Under the pieces are notes generated by a model that was not told the origin of the DNA, ran no database searches, and worked only from the letters and a program-made list of their open reading frames with translations. A stretch of DNA of 61,246 nucleotides. Origin: Gryllotalpicola ginsengisoli DSM 22003 (lineage in GTDB: Bacteria > Actinomycetota > Actinomycetes > Actinomycetales > Microbacteriaceae). Below are positions 17,353-25,529 of the stretch, one piece after another (the first letter of the stretch is position 1; each line of letters opens with the position of its first letter). The translations under genes and the position numbers were made by a program. Location: assembly GCF_000419445.1 (NCBI RefSeq), contig NZ_AULK01000009.1, positions 1 to 61,246 of the forward strand. The letters are read 5' to 3'.

Positions 17353-17838
17353 CTACCCGCGCACCATGCGGATCTCGCGGAGCCCGTCCACCAGCTCCCG
17401 CCCGTCCGCCACGAACCCGTTGCGCCGGTAGAACGCCTGTGCGCGCGGGTTCGGGTCGGCCACCCAGAGCACGGATGGCTCGTCGCCGAGCACGGCGTCG
17501 AGCATCCGTTGCCCGGCCCCGCTGCCGTGATGCGCGGCCAGCAGGTAGAGCACGTACAGCTGCCACGGGTGAGCTGCGTCGTCGTCGCGGCTCGGGCCTG
17601 CCTGCGCGATGCCGACGATCTCGCCACCGTGCTCAGCGACCGCGATGCGGTACGCAGTGAAGCGCGGGTCGCTGAGCATCAGCGTCCATGTGCGCTTCCG
17701 GCGCTCGATGAAACCCGGGTCGTCGAGCTCGTCGTCGATGCCCATGCCGCGGTAGGTCTCCTGCCACGCCTGCACGTGCACCCGGGCCATGCCCGGCACG
17801 TCCGCGGGCGTCGCCGCCCGCACGATGATCTGCCCCAT
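17353..17838 (-). CDS. GNAT-family N-acetyltransferase
   Basis: A 161-aa single-domain GNAT protein. It has the typical N-terminal IIVRAATPADVPGMARVHV, an acetyl-CoA binding segment (LYVLYLLAAHHGSGAGQRMLD) and the closing motif NPRAQAFYRRNGF. The acceptor substrate is unknown. The ATG at 17838 is supported by a TAGCCT -10 seven bases upstream, giving a leaderless transcript; the frame is open further but has no support. Confidence 0.88.
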   Translation of the reverse strand: MGQIIVRAATPADVPGMARVHVQAWQETYRGMGIDDELDDPGFIERRKRTWTLMLSDPRFTAYRIAVAEHGGEIVGIAQAGPSRDDDAAHPWQLYVLYLLAAHHGSGAGQRMLDAVLGDEPSVLWVADPNPRAQAFYRRNGFVADGRELVDGLREIRMVRG

Positions 17839-17845
17839 GGCTCTC

Positions 17846-17851
17846 AGGCTA
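17846..17851 (-). promoter_or_regulatory. -10 hexamer TAGCCT, leaderless acetyltransferase gene
   Basis: Reads TAGCCT on the minus strand with seven bases to the ATG at 17838, the same arrangement seen at 25524 and 57484. Confidence 0.45.
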
Positions 17852-17875
17852 GGGGGCCGCGCGGCGGCGAGCCGG

Positions 17876-19405
17876 TTACGGGCGCGAGGCGCGGCGCGGG
17901 GCGCGGGTGCGACCGGCCGCCGAGCCCGGCGTCGAAGTCGAGTAGCTCGGCTTCGACTCGCGGCGCACGGATGCCTCGGGCCGAGCGCCCCCGGCGCGAC
18001 CGGAGCGCTGCTGACCGCCGCGCTGCGCGGGAGTGCCGGCTGCGGCATCCGTGCCCCGGCGACGCCGGTCGCCCTGTACGCCGCCCTGGCCCGCCTGACC
18101 GGAGCGGCCGCGGCCGCCCTGCTGGCCGCCCTGGCCGCCGCCCTCGCGGCGCGCGCGCTTGCGCTGCGCGTTCGCGCCGGTGGAGCGTCCACCGGTCGAT
18201 TGCCCGCGGGCGGGCGCCTCGGTCCGGACGTAGGGAACGAGCGCGACCGGCTCGCCGACCAGGCGGGAGACCTCGGGCGATGCCGCCGTGACGGTCTGGA
18301 AGCCGACCTTGATGTCTGCCTTGCGCAGCAGCGCGCGCAGGTCGCTCTGTTCGTTGGGCAGGGCTATCGTCACGACGTCCCCGGCCGAGCCGGCGCGGGC
18401 GGTGCGCCCGGAGCGGTGCAGGTACGCCTTGTGCTCCGTCGGCGGGTCGACGTGCACGACGAGCTCGACGTCGTCGATGTGCACGCCGCGCGCCGCGACG
18501 TCGGTCGCCACGAGCACCCGCACCGAACCGCCGTGGAAGGCGGCGAGGTTGCGGTCGCGCGCGTTCTGCGACAGGTTGCCGTGCAGGTCGACGGAGGGGA
18601 TGCCGGCCTCGGTGAGCTTCTTGGCGAGCTTCTTGGCCTGGTGCTTGGTGCGCATGAAGAGGATGCGCCGCCCCGCGCCGCGCGCCAGCTCGCGCACGAG
18701 CGAGTCCTTGCCGGCGGTGGACTCCACGGCGAAGACGTGGTGGGTCATCGCGTCGACGTGCGAGGTGGCCTCGTCGACGGAGTGCAGGATCTCGTCGCGC
18801 AGGTAGCGCTTCACGAGCCGGTCCACGCCGTTGTCGAGCGTGGCGGAGAACAGCAGTCGCTGGCCGCCTCGGGGCGTCTTGTCGAGGATGCGGGTGACGA
18901 CCGGCAGGAAGCCGAGGTCGGCCATGTGGTCGGCCTCGTCGAGCACGGTGATCTCGATGCGGTCGAGCGACAGCACGCCCTGCTTCATCAGGTCGTCGAG
19001 GCGGCCGGGGGTCGCGACGACGATGTCGACGCCGCGGCGCAGCGCCTCCTCCTGGCGGGCCTGCTTGACGCCGCCGAAGATGATGGTCGTGGTGAGCCCC
19101 ATCGCCTCGGCGAGCGGGGCGAGGGTCTGGTCGATCTGGGTGGCGAGCTCGCGGGTCGGGGCGAGCACGAGGCCGCGCGGCTGGCGGCTGCGGCCGCCGC
19201 GGCTGCCCTCGCCCAGGCGCGCGGCGAGCGGGATCGCGAAGGCGATCGTCTTGCCCGAGCCGGTCTTGCCCCGGCCGAGCACGTCGCGGCCGGCGATCGA
19301 GTCGGGCAGGGTCGCGACCTGGATGGGGAACGCCTCGGTCTTGCCGTCACGGGCGAGGGCTGCGGCGATGGGCGCGGGAACGCCGAGTTCGGCGAAAGAA
19401 GTCAT
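17876..19405 (-). CDS. DEAD-box ATP-dependent RNA helicase
   Basis: A 509-aa protein with a complete helicase core: Q motif (FPIQ), Walker A GKTGSGKT, PTRELA, the DEAD box in VLDEADHMADLG, SAT, and the C-terminal motifs ATDVAARGVHIDDV and HRSGRTARAG (about 1-370). A basic tail rich in Gly, Arg and Gln (about 400-509) is typical of RNA-binding extensions. Such proteins remodel RNA in ribosome assembly or cold adaptation. In the leader, a short hairpin (arms ATGCC/GGCAT near 19415-19430) holds a GGAAA stretch in its loop, possibly regulatory. It is the last gene before the repeat-filled gap. Confidence 0.93.
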   Translation of the reverse strand: MTSFAELGVPAPIAAALARDGKTEAFPIQVATLPDSIAGRDVLGRGKTGSGKTIAFAIPLAARLGEGSRGGRSRQPRGLVLAPTRELATQIDQTLAPLAEAMGLTTTIIFGGVKQARQEEALRRGVDIVVATPGRLDDLMKQGVLSLDRIEITVLDEADHMADLGFLPVVTRILDKTPRGGQRLLFSATLDNGVDRLVKRYLRDEILHSVDEATSHVDAMTHHVFAVESTAGKDSLVRELARGAGRRILFMRTKHQAKKLAKKLTEAGIPSVDLHGNLSQNARDRNLAAFHGGSVRVLVATDVAARGVHIDDVELVVHVDPPTEHKAYLHRSGRTARAGSAGDVVTIALPNEQSDLRALLRKADIKVGFQTVTAASPEVSRLVGEPVALVPYVRTEAPARGQSTGGRSTGANAQRKRARREGGGQGGQQGGRGRSGQAGQGGVQGDRRRRGTDAAAGTPAQRGGQQRSGRAGGARPEASVRRESKPSYSTSTPGSAAGRTRAPRRASRP

Positions 19406-19585
19406 GGAGGTGGTATGCCTTTCCTGGCATGAGAGCGCAGACGGATGCTGCGAGGATCGGTCGCACGCGGACGAGTGCCAGCGCGGTGCGCCGTCAGAAC
19501 AGAACGGGTCGATTCACGACGCTTGGGGGCGCACACAGAGCGGCGCCACCCGACGAGTCTAGCCCACGCGCGCCCCTGCCTTCCC

Positions 19586-19654
19586 CGCGCCTCGAATCCC
19601 CGGTTCAACGCGCCTCAGATTCTCCGGTTCCCGCGCGTCGGATCCCCCGGTTCC
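19586..19654. repeat. 23-base direct repeat, three tandem units
   Basis: Units start at 19586, 19609 and 19632 with an exact 23-base period. Each begins CGCGC and ends CCGGTTC plus two bases (CAA/CC variants). Units differ by a few substitutions, so the array is old or has been repaired against divergence. Confidence 0.7.
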
Positions 19655-19690
19655 CCAGATCGCTGAGGAGCGGCGCGCAGCGCCGCGTCT

Positions 19691-19744
19691 CGAAGCGTCC
19701 CGCCGCCGCGCACCTTTCGAAACGTCCCGCCGCTGCGCACCTCT
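19691..19744. repeat. 27-base direct repeat, two tandem units
   Basis: Units begin CGAAGCGTCCCGCCG (19691) and CGAAACGTCCCGCCG (19718), with three mismatches over 27 bases. Confidence 0.65.
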
Positions 19745-19892
19745 CCGAACGCAAGAAAAACGGTCGCGTCGCATCTCCGCCGTTCTCGCGTGCCGACGGC
19801 CCTCCTCTTCCGGCGGCTCTCCGAACGCAAGAAAAGCGGTCGCCGCACCCCGTCGCTGGTCGCGGACCGATTCTCTTGCGCTCGGAGAGGCG
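19741..19892. repeat. CTCTCCGAACGCAAGAAAA element, two direct and one inverted copy
   Basis: Direct copies at 19741-19768 and 19817-19843 run through CGGTCGC; an inverted copy lies at 19862-19889. Together the second and third copies form a large inverted repeat with a short spacer. Confidence 0.7.
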
Positions 19893-19924
19893 CCGGCCAA
19901 GGACTATCGTCGTCTCGCTGGTCC

Positions 19925-20140
19925 GGTCGCTGAGGAGCGGCGCGAAGCGCCGCGTCTCGAAGCGCCGCCGTTTCGCTCCTCGGGTCGCTGAGGAGCGGCG
20001 CGCAGCGCCGCGTCCCGAAGCGCCTCCGTTTCGCCCCTCGGGTCGCTGAGGAGCGGCGCGCAGCGCCGCGTCCCGAAGCGCCGCCGTTTCGCCCCTCCAG
20101 TCCGCTGAGGAGCGGCGCGAAGCGCCGCGTCTCGAAGCGC
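19925..20140. repeat. 58-base tandem repeat with central GCGGCGC-GCA-GCGCCGC palindrome, four units
   Basis: Unit starts (GGTCGCTGAGGAG or close) are at 19925, 19983, 20041 and 20099, an exact 58-base period. Each unit carries a palindrome and a GTCTCGAAGCG or GTCCCGAAGCG tail. The same CTGAGGAGC...TCTCGAA element appears within the response regulator gene at 31043. It is not a CRISPR: the units are contiguous with no unique spacers. Confidence 0.8.
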
Positions 20141-20154
20141 CACCGGCACCCCGA

Positions 20155-20160
20155 TAGGTT
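20155..20160 (+). promoter_or_regulatory. -10 hexamer TAGGTT, leaderless ComB-like gene
   Basis: TAGGTT lies six bases before the ATG at 20167 and immediately follows the repeat array, so its -35 region lies in or beside the last repeat unit. Confidence 0.45.
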
Positions 20161-20166
20161 GGCTGC

Positions 20167-20970
20167 ATGCCCCAACCGCAGCCGGCCGAGACGACGCAGA
20201 CCCGATATGAGGTGCGCTTCGACTGGGGGATCGACGGGTTGAAGAGCATCGCGCCGGGCGCCGGCGTGATCGTCTTCGTCGACACGATCTCGTTCACCAC
20301 CACGGTCGAGCTCGCGGCGGGCTTCGGGCTCGAGGTCGAGCCGTACCCGACCATGGACCGCGAGGCGGCCGCCGCCTACGCCGCCGCCGTCGGCGCGAAG
20401 CTCGCGGGTCGCCGCGGCGAAGCCGGCCTCACGCTCTCTCCGACGAGCATGACGCCCGAGAACGCGGCGGCCTCCGGCGCCGGGCGGCTCGTCGTGCTCT
20501 CGCTCAACGGCTCGCGCGTCGCCGCCGCTGCGGCGGGCTTCGGCGTTCCCGTCGTCGCGGCGAACCTGCGGAACTTCTCGGCCGTGGCCCGCTGGGTGCT
20601 CGCCTACCAGCAGCAGCTCGGCACCCGCGCAAACGTCGCCGTCGTCGCCTCGGGCGAGCGGCGGGCCGACGACAGCCTGCGCCCCGCCGTCGAAGACCAG
20701 CTCGCCGCCGGCGCCGTGGTGGAGGCGCTGCAGAAGCTCGGCATCGACTTCTGCTCACCAGAGGCCGCCGTCGCGGCCGCCGCGTTCGCGGGGCTGCGCG
20801 GGGCGGTGAAGCACCTGCTGACCGCATCCGTATCGGGTCAAGAGCTCGCAGCCGTCGGCCAGCTCGACGACGTGAAGATCGCGGCGCAGCTCGACGTGTC
20901 CGACGTCGTGCCGGTGATGCGCGACGGCGTCTTCCGCGCCGTGCCGCGCGCCGAGCAGCAGACGGAATAG
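20167..20970 (+). CDS. 2-phosphosulfolactate phosphatase family protein (ComB-like)
   Basis: A 267-aa protein of the ComB family (VIVFVDTISFTTTV near the N-terminus, VVLSLNGSRVAAAA in the middle, then VVASGERR and RPAVEDQLAAGAVVEAL). In methanogens ComB dephosphorylates 2-phosphosulfolactate for coenzyme M. Actinobacteria do not make coenzyme M by that route, so the substrate here is unknown and the name is a family label. The start fits a leaderless TAGGTT promoter. A small DUF427 gene follows 28 bases later. Confidence 0.8.
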   Translation: MPQPQPAETTQTRYEVRFDWGIDGLKSIAPGAGVIVFVDTISFTTTVELAAGFGLEVEPYPTMDREAAAAYAAAVGAKLAGRRGEAGLTLSPTSMTPENAAASGAGRLVVLSLNGSRVAAAAAGFGVPVVAANLRNFSAVARWVLAYQQQLGTRANVAVVASGERRADDSLRPAVEDQLAAGAVVEALQKLGIDFCSPEAAVAAAAFAGLRGAVKHLLTASVSGQELAAVGQLDDVKIAAQLDVSDVVPVMRDGVFRAVPRAEQQTE

Positions 20971-20998
20971 CTCCCGGCGCCGCGCGGTTCGCTCCCGC

Positions 20999-21301
20999 AT
21001 GAAGGCCGTACTCGGAGAAACCATCATCGCCGAGGCCCCGGAGGAGGACCTCATCCGCATCGAGGGCAACTGGTACTTCCCGCCCGCCGGCGTCGCCGGG
21101 CAGTACCTCAGCGAGAGCCCCACCCCCTACACCTGCCCCTGGAAGGGCGAGTGCCAGTACTACACCGTCACCGTCGACGGGCAGCCCTACCCCGACCGGG
21201 CATGGAGCTACCCGCATCCGTATCCGACCGCGTTCGACCGCGTCGGCAAGGACTTCTCGGGTTACGTCGCGTTCTGGAAGGACGTGCAGGTCGTCGAGTG
21301 A
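20999..21301 (+). CDS. DUF427-family protein
   Basis: A 100-aa single-domain protein matching DUF427: a beta-rich fold with EGNWYFPP, the conserved TPYTCPWKGECQYY and AWSYPHP, then VAFWKDVQV. The function is not known to me; the conserved Cys residues (C in TCPW and GEC) might bind a ligand. It follows the ComB-like gene in the same direction and may be co-transcribed. Confidence 0.85.
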   Translation: MKAVLGETIIAEAPEEDLIRIEGNWYFPPAGVAGQYLSESPTPYTCPWKGECQYYTVTVDGQPYPDRAWSYPHPYPTAFDRVGKDFSGYVAFWKDVQVVE

Positions 21302-21356
21302 GTCGACCGAGGTCACCGAGACACCCGATGTCGCCGGTCGCCGCCAGACTGGGCCC

Positions 21357-22313
21357 ATGACGACTGGGCGCACGACGCAGACCGGCAACGCCCGTGGCAC
21401 CGTCTGGGCGTTCCTCGCCCTGTCCACCGCGTGGGGCGCGAGCTTCCTCTTCATCAAGGTCGGGCTCACCGGCCTGTCGCCCGCGCAGGTCGTCGTCGGG
21501 CGCATCGTGCTCGGCGCCGCGGCGCTCGCCGCGATCATGCTCGTCACCCGGCGGCCGTGGCCGCGCGAGCTCAAGCTGTGGGGCCACATGCTGGTGGTCG
21601 GCGCGCTGTTCTGCGTGGTGCCGTTCACCCTGTACGCCTGGGCCGAGTTGCGCGTGCCGAGCAGCCTGGCGAGCATCTACAACGCCAGCACGCCGATCAT
21701 GACCCTCCTGCTGACGCCGCTGCTGCTGCGCCGCGAGCGGCTGAGCGGCCGGCAGCTCGCAGGCCTGCTGGTCGGCATGGCCGGAGTGCTCGTGCTCGTC
21801 GCCCCGTGGCAGCTGGCCGGCTCCTCCGCGCTCGCCGGCACGCTGCCGGCGCAGCTCGCCTGCCTCGGCGCGACGGTCTGCTACGGCATCGCCGGGCTCT
21901 ACATGCGCCGCTTCCTCACCGGGCTGCCCTACGACTCGACCACGCTCTCGACGGTGCAGATGGTGGTGGCGGCTCTGCTCACGCTGGTCCTCGCCCCGTT
22001 CGACGCCCGCGGTCCGGTCTCGCTCGACCTGCCGGTCGTGGCCGCGGTCGTGGCGCTCGGCGTGCTCGGCACGGGCATCTCCTACATCTGGTACACGAAG
22101 ATCGTGCGCGACTGGGGCCCGGCCCGCGCCTCGACCGTCACCTACCTCTCGCCGGTCGTCGGCGTCGTGCTCGGCGTGCTGGTGCTCGGCGAATCCATGC
22201 ACTGGAACGAACCGCTGGGCGGGCTGATCATCATTGCGGGCATCCTGGCCAGCCAAGGGGGGGTACGGATGCCGCGGCGCGCGGCTCAGGCGGAAGAGAC
22301 CCGGCTCACCTGA
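21357..22313 (+). CDS. EamA/DMT-family membrane transporter
   Basis: A 318-aa protein with about ten predicted membrane helices in two EamA repeats (about 15-150 and 165-300). Typical features are WGASFLFIKVGL at the start and YLSPVVGVVLGVLVLGE in the second half. Members export amino acids, nucleotides or drugs; the substrate here is unknown. A CAGACT -10-like hexamer lies six bases before the ATG, suggesting a leaderless transcript. The last eight bases overlap the convergent SprT-like gene. Confidence 0.9.
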   Translation: MTTGRTTQTGNARGTVWAFLALSTAWGASFLFIKVGLTGLSPAQVVVGRIVLGAAALAAIMLVTRRPWPRELKLWGHMLVVGALFCVVPFTLYAWAELRVPSSLASIYNASTPIMTLLLTPLLLRRERLSGRQLAGLLVGMAGVLVLVAPWQLAGSSALAGTLPAQLACLGATVCYGIAGLYMRRFLTGLPYDSTTLSTVQMVVAALLTLVLAPFDARGPVSLDLPVVAAVVALGVLGTGISYIWYTKIVRDWGPARASTVTYLSPVVGVVLGVLVLGESMHWNEPLGGLIIIAGILASQGGVRMPRRAAQAEETRLT

Positions 22314-22806
22314 AGTCGGAGGCGGCGGCCGCGGCGCGGCGGGTCGCGGAGGAGATCTCGCGCTTGGTCCAGGAGATCAGGTAGGCGCGGGAGAAGCTGC
22401 GCGAGCAGGTGGCGCAGGACAGCGCCCGTGTCGGCTTGCGGTGCCGGTAGTGCACGTGGCCGTTGGGGCAGGTGCCGACCCAGGGGGCGAGCTCGGTCGC
22501 GGTCTCGCCGTCGTGGGTGCGGCGGCCGACGTAGCCGATCTGCCGCGCCATCCGCCGCCACTCGGGCCCGTGCCCGGCGGCCGGACCGGCCAGCGCGTGC
22601 GCGACCTCGTGCAGCAGGATCTGGTGCACGTCGTCGTCGCCCCAGCGCGCGGCGAGGTAGCGGGAGACCGTGATGCGCTTCTTCGAGTAGTCGGTGAGGC
22701 CCGCGCGCTTCTTGGCGTTGTCGAAGCCGAAGCTCCACACGGCGGGGTCGAGGTGGAGCCGGATCAGGGCGTCGGCCCAGATCCGCACGCGGGCGAGATC
22801 AGACAC
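22306..22806 (-). CDS. SprT-like zinc metalloprotease-fold protein
   Basis: A 166-aa protein with the SprT-like fold. The zinc site HEVAHALAG (about 65-73) is followed by a further His in GHGPEW, and a C-terminal treble-clef-like part contains Cys pairs (GTCPNGH and LSCATCSRSF). SprT-like proteins in eukaryotes cut DNA-protein crosslinks; the bacterial role is less clear. The GTG start at 22806 is preceded six bases upstream by a TAGAGT -10 whose first three bases are the TAG stop of the upstream TPR gene. Confidence 0.88.
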   Translation of the reverse strand: MSDLARVRIWADALIRLHLDPAVWSFGFDNAKKRAGLTDYSKKRITVSRYLAARWGDDDVHQILLHEVAHALAGPAAGHGPEWRRMARQIGYVGRRTHDGETATELAPWVGTCPNGHVHYRHRKPTRALSCATCSRSFSRAYLISWTKREISSATRRAAAAASDFR

Positions 22807-22812
22807 GCTCGC

Positions 22813-22818
22813 ACTCTA
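22813..22818 (-). promoter_or_regulatory. -10 hexamer TAGAGT sharing the TPR gene stop codon
   Basis: On the minus strand the hexamer TAGAGT (22818-22813) begins with the TAG that ends the TPR gene (22818-22816). Six bases later comes the GTG of the SprT-like gene. Confidence 0.5.
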
Positions 22819-23349
22819 GAACAGCGGTACGACATTGTGTTCGAGCCGCCGTTTGGCGGTCTCCAGCGCGAATTCGGAGGACGCGACCTGGTCCTGAGGG
22901 GCGGCGAATTCCTTGCGCAGCCGCAGCGCCTCGGCGAAGTCGGCGACCGCGCGCTCGTCGTCGCCCTGGTCGAAGTAGACCTTGCCGCGGTGCTGCAGCC
23001 CGAACGCCTCGTGGTGGTGCCACTCGTGCGTGTGCGCCTCTTCGATGCACGCGGTGAGGTCGGTGAGGGCCTCCTCGTAGCGGCCGAGGTACTGCAGCAC
23101 CTGCGCCCGGATCATGCGCGGCCGCTGCAGCGAGCGGCGGTCGCCGGTGAAGCGGGCGAGCCGGTAGGCCTCGTTGGCGGTGTCGAGCGCGTCGTCGAGG
23201 TTGCCGCCGACCTTGAGCAGCCAGGCCTTCTCGCACAGCGCGTCCCTGCTGCGCAGATCGCCGAGTTCGGCGAGACGATGGCCGACCTCCACCAGGTCGA
23301 CCCGCTCGCGAAGAGTCTCCGGATCGTAGCCGAGGATGATGCTGCTCAC
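22816..23349 (-). CDS. Tetratricopeptide-repeat protein
   Basis: A 177-aa all-helical protein with about three TPR-like units: RDALCEKAWLLKVGGNLDDALDTANEAYRLA (split here by residue 60), RPRMIRAQVLQYLGRYEEALTDL, and AFGLQHRGKVYFDQGDDERAVADF. TPRs mediate protein contacts; no partner can be named. The GTG start is preceded by TACCCT seven bases upstream (plus-strand 23357-23362), suggesting a leaderless message. It runs directly into the SprT-like gene. Confidence 0.8.
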   Translation of the reverse strand: MSSIILGYDPETLRERVDLVEVGHRLAELGDLRSRDALCEKAWLLKVGGNLDDALDTANEAYRLARFTGDRRSLQRPRMIRAQVLQYLGRYEEALTDLTACIEEAHTHEWHHHEAFGLQHRGKVYFDQGDDERAVADFAEALRLRKEFAAPQDQVASSEFALETAKRRLEHNVVPLF

Positions 23350-23406
23350 GCCAGGCAGGGTAACCGCGGCCGCGGCATCCGCTCGTCATGCCACGCCCAG
23401 CCGCGC

Positions 23407-24642
23407 TCAGCCGGAGCGCGTGATCTTCACCTCGACCAGGCGGTCGTCGCCGGCGCGCGGGCTGCCGCGCCCGTCGGTGTTGTTGGTCAGCAGCCACAGC
23501 GTGCACGGCGCGACCAGCTTGACGTCGCGGATGCGCCCGAGCGTGCCGACGAGCTGGGCGGATGCCTTCGCCGTGGTCCCTCCGGCGCCGAGCTGCACCA
23601 CCCACAGCCGCTGCCCGCCGAGGCCCGCCATGAAGACCGTGTCGCCCACCACCGCGATCGCGCTCGGGCTCGCCTCGTCGGTCGACCACTGCAGCACCGG
23701 GTCGGTGAGGCCCTGCCGGTGCCCGATGCCCTCGACGAGCGGCCAGCCGTAGTTGGCGCCCTTCGTGATGCGGTTCAGCTCGTCCCAGGTGTCCTGCCCG
23801 AACTCGGCGGCCCACATCGTGCCGTCGGGCTGCCAGCCGAGACCCTGCGGGTTGCGGTGCCCGAGCGTCCACACCGGGGAGCCGGGGAACGGGTTGCCGG
23901 CCGGCACCGCGCCGGTCGGCGTCACCCGCAGGAGCTTGCCGCCGAGGTAGTCGACGTCCTGCGCCCGCTCGGGATCGCTGGCGTCGCCCACCGTGATGTA
24001 GAGCATGCCGTCCGGGCCGAAGGCGAGCCGCCCGCCGTTGTGGTTCGCCGCGTGCGGCAGGCCGGTGACGATCGGATGCGCCGCGCCCAGCGCCAGCGCC
24101 CCCGTCGGCCCGGTGAGCGCCATGCGCACGACCCGGTTGTCGTCCGCCGTGGTCTCGTAGGCGTACAGCACGCGCGGGTTCCCGGGCAGCAGCGCGAGGC
24201 CGAGCAGGCCGCCCTCGACGTCGTGCACGACGCCCGGAACCGTGCCGACGGTGCGCATCGCGCCGTCCGTCGTGCGCTCGAGGATGCGTCCGGAGTCGCG
24301 CTCGCTGATCAGCGTCGTGCCGTCGGGCAGCCGGGCGATCGACCAGGGCCCCTCGAGCCCGGTCTCCAGCGTGCGCGGTTCGCCGGCGAGCACCCAGTGC
24401 CCGGTCGTCTCGGCCGAGGCGGTCGGCGTCGGGGTCGCGCGGGCCGAGCCGCTCGATGACGCCGACGGGGAGGAGGTGGCGGACGCCGCCGCCGAGCCGG
24501 ACGCCGACGGCACGGCGCTGAGCGACGTGGTCGGGCCCGCCGAATCGCGGTGGTAGCAGCCGGCGAGCAGCAGGGCGAGGGCGAGGGATGCCGCGACCGC
24601 CGCGCTCACGCGGCGGGTGGTGCGAAGCATCCGATCGCCCAT
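23407..24642 (-). CDS. PQQ-type glucose/sorbosone dehydrogenase-like lipoprotein
   Basis: A 411-aa exported protein. The N-terminus carries a lipoprotein signal with lipobox LLAGC (Cys at about 29), followed by a Ser/Ala/Thr-rich linker to about 75. A six-bladed beta-propeller follows, of the GDH-B/ASD type (ISERDSGRI, GGLLGLALLP, NHNGGRLAFGPDGMLYITVGD, GHRNPQGLGWQPDG). Family members oxidise sugars with PQQ, but many actinobacterial versions have no proven cofactor. The ATG at 24642 gives the full signal peptide; another ATG at 24630 is possible. The start is 11 bases after the spermidine-synthase-like gene, so the two are probably co-transcribed. Confidence 0.85.
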   Translation of the reverse strand: MGDRMLRTTRRVSAAVAASLALALLLAGCYHRDSAGPTTSLSAVPSASGSAAASATSSPSASSSGSARATPTPTASAETTGHWVLAGEPRTLETGLEGPWSIARLPDGTTLISERDSGRILERTTDGAMRTVGTVPGVVHDVEGGLLGLALLPGNPRVLYAYETTADDNRVVRMALTGPTGALALGAAHPIVTGLPHAANHNGGRLAFGPDGMLYITVGDASDPERAQDVDYLGGKLLRVTPTGAVPAGNPFPGSPVWTLGHRNPQGLGWQPDGTMWAAEFGQDTWDELNRITKGANYGWPLVEGIGHRQGLTDPVLQWSTDEASPSAIAVVGDTVFMAGLGGQRLWVVQLGAGGTTAKASAQLVGTLGRIRDVKLVAPCTLWLLTNNTDGRGSPRAGDDRLVEVKITRSG

Positions 24643-24653
24643 CGTCGGTGCGC

Positions 24654-25517
24654 CTAGCCGCCGCGCCTGACCTGGAACACGTTCAGCGACGGCGAGGGGG
24701 AGGGCAGCGCCGTCTGGTCGGTGACGATCGCGCCGGGGCGCGCGAACTCGTCGAAGTCGGCGCCGAAGACGGCCTGCGCCGGGTGCGGCCCCGCGGCCAT
24801 CAGCCGCGGCAGCCACGCCACGGGCAGCTCGGCCGGCGAGCCCACGAGCACGAAGTTGCCGAAGCGGCGGCCCTTGAGCACCTGCGCCTCGGCGAGCACG
24901 GCGGCATGCGGCACGACCTGGGCGAGCGTCGCGGCCTGGCCGCGGGCGAAGCGCAGCGGCGGGCCGTCGGCGATGTTGACCAGCACGATCCCGGTCGGCT
25001 TCAGCAGGGCGACGGCCTCGCGGTAGAACTCGACGCTCGTCACGTGCGCCGGGGTGCGGGCGCCGCTGAAGATGTCGATCACGACGAGGTCGGCCTGGCC
25101 GCGCAGCCCCGACGGCAGCTTGCCGAGCACCTCGCGGGCATCGCCGTAGCGCACCCGCACCTGAGCCCCGCGCGGCAGCGGCAGGTGCTCGCGCACGAGG
25201 TCGACGAGCTCCTGCTCCAGCTCGATGACCTGCTGGCGGCTGCCCGGGCGGGTCACCGCGATGTAGCGCGGCAGGGTCATCGCGCCCGCGCCGAGGTGCA
25301 CGGCGGTGATCGGCTCGCCGGGCTCGCCGATCAGGTCGATCACGTTGCCCATGCGCTGGATGTACTCGAAGAACAGGCTCTGCGGGTCCTCGAGGTTCAC
25401 ATGCGACTGCGGCGTGCCGTCGACCACCAGCTCGTACGCTCCTGGGATGAACCGGTCGGGCTCGATGACCGCGCGGTAGCCCGAGTGCCTGAGGATCACC
25501 GAGGGGTCGTCGCTCAC
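24654..25517 (-). CDS. Spermidine-synthase-like methyltransferase-fold protein
   Basis: A 287-aa Rossmann-fold protein of the spermidine synthase/fused methyltransferase group. It has an N-terminal beta domain (about 1-50), the nucleotide-binding AVHLGAGAMTLPRY, EQELVDLV and DLVVIDIFSGARTP. The catalytic Asp region differs from true SpeE, so polyamine synthesis is doubtful. The GTG start lies seven bases after a TAGCCT -10 that shares its TAG with the MFS gene stop. It is followed by the sugar dehydrogenase gene. Confidence 0.8.
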   Translation of the reverse strand: MSDDPSVILRHSGYRAVIEPDRFIPGAYELVVDGTPQSHVNLEDPQSLFFEYIQRMGNVIDLIGEPGEPITAVHLGAGAMTLPRYIAVTRPGSRQQVIELEQELVDLVREHLPLPRGAQVRVRYGDAREVLGKLPSGLRGQADLVVIDIFSGARTPAHVTSVEFYREAVALLKPTGIVLVNIADGPPLRFARGQAATLAQVVPHAAVLAEAQVLKGRRFGNFVLVGSPAELPVAWLPRLMAAGPHPAQAVFGADFDEFARPGAIVTDQTALPSPSPSLNVFQVRRGG

Positions 25518-25523
25518 CCCTTC

Positions 25524-25529
25524 AGGCTA
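25524..25529 (-). promoter_or_regulatory. -10 hexamer TAGCCT sharing the MFS gene stop codon
   Basis: On the minus strand TAGCCT (25529-25524) starts with the TAG stop of the MFS gene (25529-25527), and the GTG of the spermidine-synthase-like gene follows after seven bases. This is the second case of this arrangement in the window. Confidence 0.5.

Larger units (their letters stand above)
19406..20154. other. Gene-free intergenic region filled with short repeats
   Basis: About 750 bases without a believable gene; the open frames here are just translations of repeats. The region holds at least four repeat types side by side: three 23-base units (19586-19654), a 27-base pair (19691-19744), three copies of an element starting CTCTCCGAACGCAAG (19741-19892), and four 58-base units (19925-20140). 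One further copy of the CTGAGGAGCGGCGC element lies at about 19662-19697. The promoter of the downstream ComB-like gene is at its right edge. Confidence 0.75.

Noticed and set aside
19925-20140. Possible CRISPR array
   Set aside because: Units are contiguous with an exact 58-base period, contain a palindrome and have no unique spacers; no cas gene is nearby.
19429-20354. Several open frames on both strands in the repeat region
   Set aside because: They are translations of the tandem repeats (for example repeated RDAALRAAPQRP) and disappear when the repeats are removed.
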